DNA of 64,000 nucleotides from contig NZ_LMSK01000001.1 of the NCBI RefSeq assembly GCF_001428385.1, positions 311,355 to 375,354 of the forward strand, read 5' to 3'. The translations under genes were made by a program, and so were the position numbers. Below, in pieces: positions 10,019 through 17,954 of the stretch. The notes beneath the pieces are model-generated. The model did not search any database and was not told where the DNA came from. It saw nothing but the letters and a program-made list of their open reading frames with translations. Source of the DNA: Rhodanobacter sp. Soil772 (GTDB lineage: Bacteria; Pseudomonadota; Gammaproteobacteria; Xanthomonadales; Rhodanobacteraceae). Within the stretch, counting starts at the first letter, position 1. Each line of letters starts with the position of its first letter.

Positions 10019-10792
10019 ATGCGTCCCACTGTTCTTGCTGTGTTGCTTGCTGTCGCCCTTCCTGCCGCAGCCTTGGCTCAGGCTGCGAACTCGCACGAAA
10101 CGGCGGTTTCCGCCGCGGTGCAGAAAGCGGTCAATGATCCGGCCCGCCACGCCGATCGTTCCGAGGATGCCCGCCGCAAGATCGACGCGGTGATGATGTT
10201 CGCCGAAGTGAAACCGGGCCAGAAAGTGCTGGAGCTGGTGCCGGGTAGCGGCTACTGGACGCGCGTGTTCAGCGCCGTCGTCGGTCCGCACGGACACGTC
10301 TACACGGTCTGGCCGGGCGAGATGGCGAAGTACTCCAGCAAGAGCCTGGCGGAATGGCAGAAGCTGGCCGCCACGCCGCATTACGCCAACGTCAGTCTGT
10401 TGCAGCAGCCGGCGGCGCTGTTGAGCGCGCCGGAACCGGTCGACCTGGTGTTCACCGCGCAGAACTACCACGATTACCATGACCCGTTCATGGGTCCGGT
10501 GGACATGGCCGGCTTCGACAAGCAGGTCTTTGACGCGCTCAAGCCGGGCGGCCTGTTCGTGGTCATCGACCACGCAGCCCCGGCCGGCTCCGGCCTCGCC
10601 GACACCGATACCTTGCACCGCATCGACCCGGCGGTGGTGAAGCAGGAAGTGGAGGCGGCCGGTTTCGTGTTCGACGGCGAGAGCGACGCGCTGCGCAACC
10701 CGGCCGATGCACACGACCTCAAGGTGTTCGACAAGTCGATACGCGGCCACACCGACCAGTTCATCTACCGTTTCCGCAAGCCGGCGAAATAA
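10019..10792 (+). CDS. Exported class I SAM-dependent methyltransferase-like protein
   Basis: A 257-residue protein with a signal peptide (MRPTVLAVLLAVALPAAALAQA) in front of a Rossmann methyltransferase fold. The SAM motif is VLELVPGSGYWTRVF. Downstream DLVFTAQNYHDYHD and GGLFVVIDHAAP match motifs IV and VI of the fold. The start is supported by a GAGGAG site eight bases upstream. It matches the family of predicted exported methyltransferases (COG4798-like) found in Xanthomonadales. SAM is not known to occur freely in the periplasm, so the true ligand or location is open. It is monocistronic, divergent from the ChaN-like gene. Confidence 0.8.
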   Translation: MRPTVLAVLLAVALPAAALAQAANSHETAVSAAVQKAVNDPARHADRSEDARRKIDAVMMFAEVKPGQKVLELVPGSGYWTRVFSAVVGPHGHVYTVWPGEMAKYSSKSLAEWQKLAATPHYANVSLLQQPAALLSAPEPVDLVFTAQNYHDYHDPFMGPVDMAGFDKQVFDALKPGGLFVVIDHAAPAGSGLADTDTLHRIDPAVVKQEVEAAGFVFDGESDALRNPADAHDLKVFDKSIRGHTDQFIYRFRKPAK

Positions 10793-10920
10793 CCGCCCGC
10801 ATCCTGGCGGGCCGCGCGCATGTGTCGCGCGGCCCGCTTGAGCTGCGACGGCGGTTGGCGGCACCATCGGTTTATCCATGCAGCCAGACCCGCGTCTGGC
10901 TCACGATGCCGAGGAATGCC

Positions 10921-11109
10921 GTGAATCCCGTTGACCCCGCTGCTTTGTCCGCGCCTGATCCGGACGACCCGCCGCCGGTGCGACCGACCGAGCCGGATGC
11001 CGCCGATTGCTGCGGCGAGGGTTGCGTGCGTTGCGTGTATGACGTCTACGAGGAAGCGCTTGAGCGTTACGAAGCCGCGCTGGCCGCGTGGCGCGCCCGT
11101 CATCCCTGA
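10921..11109 (+). CDS. Small oxidoreductase-like domain protein (CCGxGCxxC)
   Basis: A 62-residue protein with a proline- and acid-rich N-terminus and the core DCCGEGCVRCVYDVYEEALERYE, matching the oxidoreductase-like N-terminal domain family (Pfam Oxidored-like) whose hallmark is a four-cysteine cluster followed by W/Y-D-x-Y. GTG at 10921 is preferred over the in-frame ATG at 10906 because GAGGAA sits six bases before it. The Cys cluster probably binds a metal, but the role of stand-alone bacterial members is unknown. Confidence 0.75.
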   Translation: MNPVDPAALSAPDPDDPPPVRPTEPDAADCCGEGCVRCVYDVYEEALERYEAALAAWRARHP

Positions 11110-11132
11110 GTTGCGCCGGCCGTGGAGGAGCC

Positions 11133-11189
11133 ATGTGGATCGCCGTGACCCGTGAAGTCAGTACCGCCTTCGGCGACGGTTCCGGGTGA
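11133..11189 (+). pseudogene. 18-codon ORF resembling a DDAH N-terminus (possible remnant)
   Basis: A short frame behind an excellent ribosome site (GGAGGAG, four bases before ATG) encodes MWIAVTREVSTAFGDGSG. From memory, the first ten residues resemble the start of dimethylarginine dimethylaminohydrolase/amidinotransferase-like proteins of Xanthomonadales (MWIAVTREVS...). Nothing after residue 12 fits that family. It may be a gene remnant or a genuine small ORF. The 80 bases up to the GNAT gene show no further coding signal. Confidence 0.3.
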
Positions 11190-11269
11190 CCGCCGTCGAC
11201 GCATCCGAACTTGCCGGCGGTGCCGGCGGCCACCGGCGGCAACTTGATGTTCCCACGCAGGAATGAGCC

Positions 11270-11740
11270 ATGCGCATCCACTATCGCCTCGCCGGCCCGC
11301 AGGACGCGATCGCGATCGGCGTGTTGGCGCGCCGGGTAACGCGGCGCTGGATTCTGCCGGAGCAGCCGGCGAGTGCGGCGCCGCCGCTGTTGCTTGGCAT
11401 GAGCGCGCGGGTGATCCGCAAGAAGATCCTGGCCGGCCAGCGTTTCCACCTGGCGTGGCAGGACGATGGGCGCCTGGTCGGGGTGGCGGCGATGCGCGAG
11501 AACTCTCACCTGTTCCAGTTCTTCGTCACGACTCGCATGCACGGCGATGGCATCGCGCGCCGGCTGTGGCAGCGCGCCATGCGCGATGCAGTGCGCCGCG
11601 CCGGTACACGCCGATTCACCCTGAATGCCTCGGCGATGGCGGTGCCGGTGTACCTGCACTTCGGTTTTTTGCCCAGCGGGCCGCTGACGGTCAGCAGTAC
11701 CGGCCTGGTCGTTCAGCCGATGCACCTCGATCTGCCATGA
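11270..11740 (+). CDS. GNAT family N-acetyltransferase
   Basis: A 156-residue acetyltransferase-fold protein. The acetyl-CoA binding region (motif A) is readable as FFVTTRMHGDGIARRLWQRA, with the preceding strand GRLVGVAAM and the later VPVYLHFGFLPSG (the usual Y/N-x-x-x-G-F element near the C-terminus). The start has AGGA seven bases upstream. Substrate unknown; such stand-alone GNAT enzymes acetylate small molecules or protein N-termini. It is followed after about 60 bases by the channel-like gene and may be cotranscribed with it. Confidence 0.85.
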   Translation: MRIHYRLAGPQDAIAIGVLARRVTRRWILPEQPASAAPPLLLGMSARVIRKKILAGQRFHLAWQDDGRLVGVAAMRENSHLFQFFVTTRMHGDGIARRLWQRAMRDAVRRAGTRRFTLNASAMAVPVYLHFGFLPSGPLTVSSTGLVVQPMHLDLP

Positions 11741-11804
11741 TGAAAACTGCGAAGGGATGCCTGGCGGATTCCTGCACTGCAACGATCGACGGGAGGATGG
11801 ACAC

Positions 11805-12518
11805 ATGGGCGGAAGCGATGAAACCACGGCCACGGGCAAGCTGATCCGCTTCGCCCATCTGCGCTGGCTGGTGCGGATCATCCGGCATCCTTCGGCGATC
11901 CTGCTGCTGGTGCAGTTGGTCGGCCTGCTGTTGTATCCGTTCATCGAACACACGCGCCCGGCGCGGGCGCTGTTCGGCGCGTTCGGTGTGCTGGTGCTGG
12001 GCCTGGCGATCTCGATGGTGCGGCGCACGCGCGGGCGCGCCTGGATCAGCGCCTGCATCGCGCTGCCGGCCGTGCTGTTCAACGTGCTCGACCTGACCAT
12101 GGACATGCCGGCATTGCGGCCGTGGTGGGCGGCGCTGGAGGCGATGTTCTATTTCTACGCGGCGGGGTGCCTGATCAGCTACATGCTGGCGGACCGCCGC
12201 GCCACCACCGACGAACTGTTTGCCGCTGGCGCTACGTTCACCCTGCTGGTCTGGGCGTTTACCTATGTATTCGTGCTGTGCCAGACCTTGCAGCCAGGCT
12301 GCTTCTCCGCCGCGGTCAACCCGCATGAGGCGCGCAGCTGGACCGAGCTGCTGTTCCTCAGCTTCGCGCTGCTGTCCAGCACCGGCATCGGCGACGTCAT
12401 TCCGATCACCGTGCATGCCCGTGCCGTGGCCAGCCTGGAGATGTTCGTGGGGGTGATGTACGTCGCGTTGGTGGTGTCGCGGTTGATCGGCTTGACCCTG
12501 CTGCGTCGCGGCGAATAG
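11805..12518 (+). CDS. Ion-channel-like membrane protein with variant pore filter
   Basis: A 237-residue integral membrane protein with about six hydrophobic segments (residues ~28-45, 55-72, 80-100, 106-125, 136-158, 200-225). A re-entrant pore segment sits before the last helix, layout typical of potassium-channel (Ion_trans_2) proteins. The filter reads SSTGIGDVIPI where canonical K+ channels have T-V-G-Y-G-D, so the key aromatic is Ile. ATG 11805 is chosen because GGGAGG lies eight bases upstream and the protein then starts right before its cytoplasmic tail. Ion selectivity cannot be predicted. Confidence 0.75.
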   Translation: MGGSDETTATGKLIRFAHLRWLVRIIRHPSAILLLVQLVGLLLYPFIEHTRPARALFGAFGVLVLGLAISMVRRTRGRAWISACIALPAVLFNVLDLTMDMPALRPWWAALEAMFYFYAAGCLISYMLADRRATTDELFAAGATFTLLVWAFTYVFVLCQTLQPGCFSAAVNPHEARSWTELLFLSFALLSSTGIGDVIPITVHARAVASLEMFVGVMYVALVVSRLIGLTLLRRGE

Positions 12519-12539
12519 CCGGGCGGGATCTGCGGCCCC

Positions 12540-13577
12540 TCAGGCGCTTTTCGATACGGGAAAGCTGCGCCGGAGATCCTGCTGGCAACGCGCGATCAGG
12601 GGCGGCGCAAAGACACCGGGCCAGCTTTGGCTGAGGTCCGGGTTGTCGGTGAGCCGTTCGTGTTCGATCAGCAACTGGGCCATCGCCAGCAGGTCGGCCA
12701 CGGAAAGCGCGTTGCCCAACGGCGAGGCCGCCGGCGTTGCCGGGGCCTGGCATTCCGTCATCGCATCGAGCACGCGCTGTGGCAGTTCCCAGTGCTGCGC
12801 AACCTGCAACGAAAGCCGCGCGGCGAGCCTGGAACAACTGGCGAGAAAGCCCGGCGATGGCGGCACGGTGTCATCGGCGGGTTTCAGCTGATCCAGCAGG
12901 CGTACCACGGCGCCGTTGCCGGTATGGCAGACGATCCCGGCCAGATAGGCCTCGAACGCATCGCAACCGTTGTTCCTGCCGAGCCAGGCGCAGGCATGGG
13001 CGCAACGTTCGGCATGATTCCACAGACGTTCGCCGGCGGCGTGGCCCAGCGTGCCCGTATTGGCTTGCAGGATGGGTTTCATCACGTGCTGGGTAAGGAC
13101 CCGGCGCAAACCATCCTGGCCCAGCAGCACCACCGCCTGCTGCAGGCTGGTGATCGGCTGCGCCGCGCGGTAATGCACGCTGCCGGTGACCCGCATGATC
13201 TCGCCGACCATCAGGGGGTCGCGGCCGATCAGCCGGGCCAGCTCGCCGCCGCCGGCGTTGTCGTTCTTCAGGGCGCGCAGCAGTTGCGGCAACACCGTCG
13301 GCAGGCGGGGCAGGCTGCGCATGTCGAAGCGGGTGCTGAGCAGTTCCAGCCGCTTGAGCGTGGCAAGCTCGAAAGCGCTGAGTCCATCGGCGTCGCTGTC
13401 GGGAACACTGAGTACGAAGCGATGGAACCGATCCCCGATTTCCGCCAGCGGCAGTGCCGATGGAACGACAGGCGCGATCGGAGGGGAGCGCACCGACGTC
13501 GGGGCGATTGGCTGCGCGCGGTTCGCTGACACCGTTGGCTTCCGGCTGCGAAAAATGCGCCGCCACATATTCCCCAT
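12540..13577 (-). CDS. HDOD domain protein
   Basis: A 345-residue protein whose residues ~100-300 match the HDOD domain, a non-hydrolytic relative of HD phosphohydrolases used in signalling. Characteristic stretches are LPRLPTVLPQLLRALKN, the DPLMVGEIMRV helix, ITSLQQAVVLLGQDGLRRVL and HAERCAHACAWL. The N-terminal 60 residues are Pro/Ser-rich with no visible domain. HDOD proteins commonly link to cyclic-di-GMP, chemotaxis or motility control; no partner gene is adjacent here. Two in-frame ATGs (13577 and 13568) could serve as start. It is convergent with the channel gene. Confidence 0.85.
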   Translation of the reverse strand: MGNMWRRIFRSRKPTVSANRAQPIAPTSVRSPPIAPVVPSALPLAEIGDRFHRFVLSVPDSDADGLSAFELATLKRLELLSTRFDMRSLPRLPTVLPQLLRALKNDNAGGGELARLIGRDPLMVGEIMRVTGSVHYRAAQPITSLQQAVVLLGQDGLRRVLTQHVMKPILQANTGTLGHAAGERLWNHAERCAHACAWLGRNNGCDAFEAYLAGIVCHTGNGAVVRLLDQLKPADDTVPPSPGFLASCSRLAARLSLQVAQHWELPQRVLDAMTECQAPATPAASPLGNALSVADLLAMAQLLIEHERLTDNPDLSQSWPGVFAPPLIARCQQDLRRSFPVSKSA

Positions 13578-13759
13578 ATTCCGTGCCCCTCGTCCCGGCG
13601 CGCCGGTTCCCGGGCGACCCGTCTCGAACTATCGGCACCGGGCGGGGAAAGTTTAGCGAAGAGGGAGGAGGCAGCCGGCGCTTGTCTGCCGGCAGCATCG
13701 CCGGGCAACCAGCCGTGATCCGGGACTGCCTCCGTGCCGCGATGCGTAAAGAGCTTGGC

Positions 13760-13861
13760 CTACTTGTTCTTTTTCTTTTCCTGCTTGGCGGCCTTCTTTT
13801 CCTTCATGGTCTTGGCCGGTTTTTTCTTCTCGCTCTTCTTTGAATCCATGCCCTTGCTCAT
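13760..13861 (-). CDS. 33-residue Lys-rich small protein
   Basis: The minus strand encodes MSKGMDSKKSEKKKPAKTMK followed by EKKAAKQEKKKNK, then TAG: 33 residues, about half of them lysine. A good ribosome site (GGAGAA) lies five bases before the ATG. Similar Lys-rich miniproteins with a K-K-x-x-K-K-P-A-K-T pattern occur in other proteobacteria as I recall, usually unannotated or hypothetical. The charge suggests nucleic acid or ribosome binding; this is inference. It stands alone between two minus-strand genes. Confidence 0.7.
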   Translation of the reverse strand: MSKGMDSKKSEKKKPAKTMKEKKAAKQEKKKNK

Positions 13862-13966
13862 GCTGTTCTCCGGTGTGGGTAGATTTGCGACACGTGACAC
13901 ATGGGTGAGTCTAAGCCGTTCCGGTGGCTATTTGGCAAGGGAGCGAGGTGGCAGCTGGCGGCGGGT

Positions 13967-14689
13967 TCAGATGCGTTCGTGCGGGGCGAGATAGCGCCAT
14001 TGCCCCGGCGGCAGTTTCGCCAGCGGGATGCGGCCCACCCGCAGGCATTTCATCGCCAGCACCTTCAGGCCGACCGCGTTGCACATCGGCTCGATCTGGG
14101 TCGGCTGCAATACCTTGAACGCGAAGCGCAGGCGCTGTTCGCTCTGCCAGCTGACCTTGATCGGCGGCATCGCGTAGTTGTTGAAGCGCAGGCCGTGATT
14201 GAGCAGGGCCAGTCCGTTCGGGATCAATGCACCGCTGACCTCGACCACGAACTCCTGTTCGATCCGCTCGATGTCCTCGGTGAGTTTGCGGGTGACGCGC
14301 CAGTCCTGGGTGAAGATCAGCAGGCCGCTGGCCTGGGTCGGCAGCGCCAACGGCGTGGTGAGCCGCTGCATATGCCGCCTCAACGGCCGCACGCCGGAGC
14401 CGTCGTCGGGCCAGCGCGTTTGCGGGGTGACCAGTGCGCTGGCCGGGTTCGGGCCGTTGCCGGCGTCGTAGCCGGCCGGCTTGTGCAGCACCAAGGTGGC
14501 CGGTTCGGCAGGCGCCAGCTTGGCCTGTGGGTCGAGCTCGACGTGCTGGGCATCGACCATGAACTGCGGCTCCTCCACCACGACGCCGCCCACCCGCACC
14601 CAGCCGCCCTCGATGTATTGCTCGGCCTCGCGTCGCGAGCACTGGGCCAGCGCGACGACACGTTTGGCGAGGCGGACGGGTTCGGTCAT
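13967..14689 (-). CDS. S4-domain pseudouridine synthase homologue lacking the catalytic Asp
   Basis: A 240-residue protein with an N-terminal S4 RNA-binding domain (VRLAKRVVALAQCSRREAEQ) and an RsuA/RluF-type synthase fold (VLHKPAGYDAG, GLLIFTQDWRVTRKL, YLAPHE). The normal catalytic loop R-L-D-x-x-(T/S)-x-G-L reads LALPTQASGL, so the catalytic Asp position is Pro. The conserved basic motif N-R-Q-I-R-R-M near the C-terminus is degraded to TQIEPM. It may be an RNA-binding protein without synthase activity. The start follows homologues and leads directly into the S4 domain; upstream frame to 14866 lacks support. Confidence 0.8.
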   Translation of the reverse strand: MTEPVRLAKRVVALAQCSRREAEQYIEGGWVRVGGVVVEEPQFMVDAQHVELDPQAKLAPAEPATLVLHKPAGYDAGNGPNPASALVTPQTRWPDDGSGVRPLRRHMQRLTTPLALPTQASGLLIFTQDWRVTRKLTEDIERIEQEFVVEVSGALIPNGLALLNHGLRFNNYAMPPIKVSWQSEQRLRFAFKVLQPTQIEPMCNAVGLKVLAMKCLRVGRIPLAKLPPGQWRYLAPHERI

Positions 14690-14792
14690 CGGGATGCCGT
14701 GGGATAAGGGTGGGCCATTGTAGGCGCAGGCGCTGGTGGCAATCCGCGCGGCAGCCCCCACATCGTGGCCATCCACTTGGCGAGGGCCCAAC

Positions 14793-15791
14793 ATGATCCC
14801 GTTTTCCGTCCTCGACCTGGCGCCAGTCACCGAAGGCAGCGATGCCGGCCAGGCGTTCCGCAACACGCTGGACCTGGCCCGGCTGGCCGAGCGGCTGGGC
14901 TACCGGCGCTACTGGCTGGCCGAGCATCACAACATGCCCGGCATCGCCAGCGCGGCGACGGCGGTGCTGATCGGTCACGTGGCCGGCGGCACCTCGACCA
15001 TCCGCGTCGGCGCCGGCGGCATCATGCTGCCGAACCACGCGCCGCTGCAGGTGGCCGAGGCGTTCGGCACGCTGGCCTCGTTGTATCCGGGGCGGATCGA
15101 CCTGGGCCTGGGCCGCGCGCCCGGCACCGACCAGCCCACTGCGAAGGCGTTGCGCCGCTACTTCGACAGCGCCGACGCGTTCCCGCATGACGTACTGGAA
15201 CTGCTCGGCTACTTCGAACCGGCCAAGGCCGGCCAGCCAGTGCGCGCCGTGCCTGGCGCCGGCATCGAGGTGCCGGTGTGGCTGCTCGGTTCCAGCCTGT
15301 TCAGCGCGAAGCTGTCGGCGCAGCTCGGCCTCCCGTTTGCGTTCGCCTCGCACTTCGCGCCGGACGCGATGGACGAGGCGTTGGCGCTGTACCGGCGCGA
15401 TTTTCGCCCGTCGGCACGGCTGCAGCAGCCGTACGCAATGCTCGGCCTGAACGTGGTCGCGGCCGACAGCGATGCCGAGGCGCGGCGCCTGTTCACTACC
15501 CAGCAGCAGAGTTTCATCAATCTGCGCCGCGGCCGGCCCGGGCTGATCCCGCCGCCGATCGACGACATCGAGTCGTACTGGGCGCCGCCGGAGAAGCTGA
15601 TGGTGGAGCGGGCGCTGGCCTGCGCCGTGGTCGGCGCTGTTGGCACGGTGAAGGACGGCATCGCGGCGTTCATCGCCCGGCATCGGCCGGACGAGTTGCT
15701 GCTCACCGCCAACGTGTTCGAGCACGCCGCGCGGCGGCATTCGTTCGAGATCGCGGCAGCGGTGCGCGATCGGCTGTCGACTGCGAACTAA
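14793..15791 (+). CDS. LLM-class flavin-dependent oxidoreductase (MsnO8-type)
   Basis: A 332-residue bacterial luciferase-like TIM-barrel protein, probably using FMNH2 supplied by a separate reductase. Family signatures are [10 protein letters not shown] at the N-terminus, [29 protein letters not shown] and [12 protein letters not shown], the typical pattern of the MsnO8/YhbW subgroup found in single copy in many proteobacteria. ATG 14793 is used because the family starts at [11 protein letters not shown]; the upstream frame is not conserved-looking. The natural substrate of these enzymes is unknown. It is divergent from the S4-domain gene. Confidence 0.9.
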   Translation: MIPFSVLDLAPVTEGSDAGQAFRNTLDLARLAERLGYRRYWLAEHHNMPGIASAATAVLIGHVAGGTSTIRVGAGGIMLPNHAPLQVAEAFGTLASLYPGRIDLGLGRAPGTDQPTAKALRRYFDSADAFPHDVLELLGYFEPAKAGQPVRAVPGAGIEVPVWLLGSSLFSAKLSAQLGLPFAFASHFAPDAMDEALALYRRDFRPSARLQQPYAMLGLNVVAADSDAEARRLFTTQQQSFINLRRGRPGLIPPPIDDIESYWAPPEKLMVERALACAVVGAVGTVKDGIAAFIARHRPDELLLTANVFEHAARRHSFEIAAAVRDRLSTAN

Positions 15792-15875
15792 ACGTCGTGG
15801 CCGCGAAAGCCCGGGCCAGGTCGCCGATCGGCCATAATGGGCGTTATCTCACGAAACCTTGAAGCTCCCCCACGC

Positions 15876-16733
15876 ATGAAAACCCCCAAGGGCCTGCAGG
15901 ACCTGATCGACGAAGGCGTGATCGATCAGGTGTTGCGACCGCTGAAGAGCGGCAAGGAAGCGTCCGTCTACATCGTGCGTTCGGGCGAGGACGTTCGCTG
16001 CGCCAAGGTCTACAAGGACATGGCGCAACGCAGCTTCCAGGCGCGCGTGCAATACCAGGAAGGCCGCAAGGTGCGCGGCAGCCGGCAGGCGCGCGCGATG
16101 GGCAAGGCTACGAAGTTCGGCCGCAAGGAGGCCGAGGCCGCCTGGAAGAACGCCGAGGTCGACGCGCTGTACCAGCTCACCGCCGCCGGCGTACGCGTGC
16201 CGAAGCCCTACGGCTACTTCAACGGCGTGCTGGTGATGGAGCTGGTCATCGATGCGGACGGCCATTCGGCGCCGCGACTGGGCGAGGTGGAACTGTCGGC
16301 GGACACGGCGCGCGACTACCACCGCTTCCTGATGCAGCAGGTCGCACGCATGCTGTGCGTGGGGCTGATTCACGGCGACCTGTCCGAATACAACGTGCTG
16401 GTCGGGCCGGATGGCCCGGTGATCATCGACCTGCCGCAAGCGGTCAGCGCCTCCGGCAACAACGCGGCGCGCACCATGCTGCGCCGCGACGTGGGCAACA
16501 TCACGATCAGCCTGTCGCGCTTCGCGCCGGAGCTGCTGGACACCCACTACGGCGAGGAGATGTGGGCGCTGTACGAGCTGGGCGAACTGCACCCGGACAG
16601 CGAACTCACTGGCCATTTCGAGTTCGACGAAAGCATCGCCGACGTCGACAGCGTGATGCAGTCGATCATCGACGCGCGGGAAGAAGCGATCATCCGCCAG
16701 CAGGGGCGCGAGGCGGCGGCGCAGGAGGACTGA
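15876..16733 (+). CDS. RIO-type serine/threonine kinase-like protein
   Basis: A 285-residue RIO-family kinase. Readable elements are a short nucleotide loop SGKEASVY, the ATP-anchoring Lys in CAKVYKDM, the catalytic loop HGDLSEYNVLV and the metal-binding IDLPQAV (IDFPQ in archaeal and eukaryotic RIO1). Archaeal and eukaryotic relatives act in small-subunit ribosome maturation; in bacteria the targets are unknown. Start 15876 opens MKTPKGLQDLIDEG, matching the usual beginning. The gene is separate from its neighbours and convergent with the FKBP gene, leaving less than 50 bases between the stops. Confidence 0.9.
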   Translation: MKTPKGLQDLIDEGVIDQVLRPLKSGKEASVYIVRSGEDVRCAKVYKDMAQRSFQARVQYQEGRKVRGSRQARAMGKATKFGRKEAEAAWKNAEVDALYQLTAAGVRVPKPYGYFNGVLVMELVIDADGHSAPRLGEVELSADTARDYHRFLMQQVARMLCVGLIHGDLSEYNVLVGPDGPVIIDLPQAVSASGNNAARTMLRRDVGNITISLSRFAPELLDTHYGEEMWALYELGELHPDSELTGHFEFDESIADVDSVMQSIIDAREEAIIRQQGREAAAQED

Positions 16734-16780
16734 AGCCTGACGAGGAAGCGCAGGGCGGGCACGGCCAGCCGTGCGGAACC

Positions 16781-17215
16781 TCAGGGCGTGCTGACGTCGA
16801 TCAGCTCCACGTCGAACACCAGCGAGGCGTTCGGCGGGATGTCGCCGCCGGCGCCGCGGGCGCCGTAACCGAGCTCGGCGGGAATCAGCAGGGTGCGCTT
16901 GCCGCCCACGCGCATGCCGGCCACGCCCTGGTCCCAGCCGTCGATCACCCGGCCGGCGCCGAGCGTGAAGTTGAACGGCGCGCCATGGTCGAGCGAGCTG
17001 TCGAACTTGGCGCCGTGCTTGTCTTTCGCGTTTTCGTCGTAAAGCCAGCCGGTGTAGTGCACCAGCACGTCCATGCCGGCCTTCGCTTCGGCACCGGTGC
17101 CCACTTTCGTGTCGATGATGGTGAGCTTGTCCACCTTGCCGCTGGCGTGTGCCGCGGGCGGGGTGCTGCAGGCGGCGAGGGCGAAGACAGCAAGCAGGGG
17201 CAGCAACCAGCGCAT
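16781..17215 (-). CDS. FKBP-type peptidyl-prolyl isomerase, lipoprotein
   Basis: A 144-residue lipoprotein: hydrophobic signal followed by lipobox LAAC at residues ~13-16, then one FKBP domain. The active-site and drug-binding signature is visible in [39 protein letters not shown] and [28 protein letters not shown], a complete FKBP fold. It would catalyse cis-trans isomerisation of prolyl bonds, folding proteins at the periplasmic face of a membrane. The two nearest genes (RIO kinase, YaeQ) have no obvious functional link. Confidence 0.93.
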   Translation of the reverse strand: MRWLLPLLAVFALAACSTPPAAHASGKVDKLTIIDTKVGTGAEAKAGMDVLVHYTGWLYDENAKDKHGAKFDSSLDHGAPFNFTLGAGRVIDGWDQGVAGMRVGGKRTLLIPAELGYGARGAGGDIPPNASLVFDVELIDVSTP

Positions 17216-17292
17216 GGGTGACTCCGGGAAGATGGATGGGATCGGGCGGAGATTATGCGGGAAACCGCGGCGAGACGGCCGACGCGAAGTCG

Positions 17293-17850
17293 TCAGCTCA
17301 CCAGTTCGGCCGCGACCATGCGCTTGAGCGGGTCGACGGCAACCGCATCGGCCTCGTTCATCAGCTGCAGCTGGCCATCCTGGACCAGTGCCTGCAGGCG
17401 CATGCCACGCTGCAGCAGTGCGACCAGTTCGGCCACGGTGTGCGCAGGGATGTCCAGTACGGTGAGGTTCTTGTTGCGGCTGAGTGCGGCACCGACCTTG
17501 TTCCACCAGATCTCCGCCGCGTTGCCGCCGTAGCTGATCACCACCACCTGGCGCGAACGGCCGCAGGCCTTGCGGATGCGCGTCTCGTCGGGCTGGCCGA
17601 CTTCGATCCACAGCTCGATCTCGTCGGTATACGCCTTGCGCCATAGCGCCGGTTCGTCCTCGTCGCTGATGCCCTTGCCGAACTCCAGCCGGTCTTCTGC
17701 GTACAGCGCGAACGCGAGCAGGCGCACCATCAGCCGTTCCTCGGTCTCGGACGGATGCCGCGCCAGGGTCAGTGCATGAGTGGCGTAGTAATGCCGGTCC
17801 ATGTCGCTGACCTGCAGTTCGACCTTGTAGATGGTGGAGTTGAGTGCCAT
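17293..17850 (-). CDS. yaeQ: YaeQ family protein
   Basis: A 185-residue protein matching YaeQ along its whole length: N-terminal [45 protein letters not shown], and C-terminal [12 protein letters not shown]. YaeQ structures have a PD-(D/E)XK nuclease-like fold and the E. coli gene is linked genetically to RfaH-type haemolysin transcription, but the biochemical role is not settled. The start has AAGGCA nine bases upstream. It is divergent from the RluA-type gene, with about 100 bases between for promoters. Confidence 0.93.
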   Translation of the reverse strand: MALNSTIYKVELQVSDMDRHYYATHALTLARHPSETEERLMVRLLAFALYAEDRLEFGKGISDEDEPALWRKAYTDEIELWIEVGQPDETRIRKACGRSRQVVVISYGGNAAEIWWNKVGAALSRNKNLTVLDIPAHTVAELVALLQRGMRLQALVQDGQLQLMNEADAVAVDPLKRMVAAELVS

Positions 17851-17954
17851 GGGGGTGCCTTGAGACAACAAGCCGGCCATTCTACGCGCACGTGCCGCGC
17901 CCTTGCCTTGGTGAAGAAGGGCGGCTGCGCCGGACGCCTTACACTGGCCGTGCC

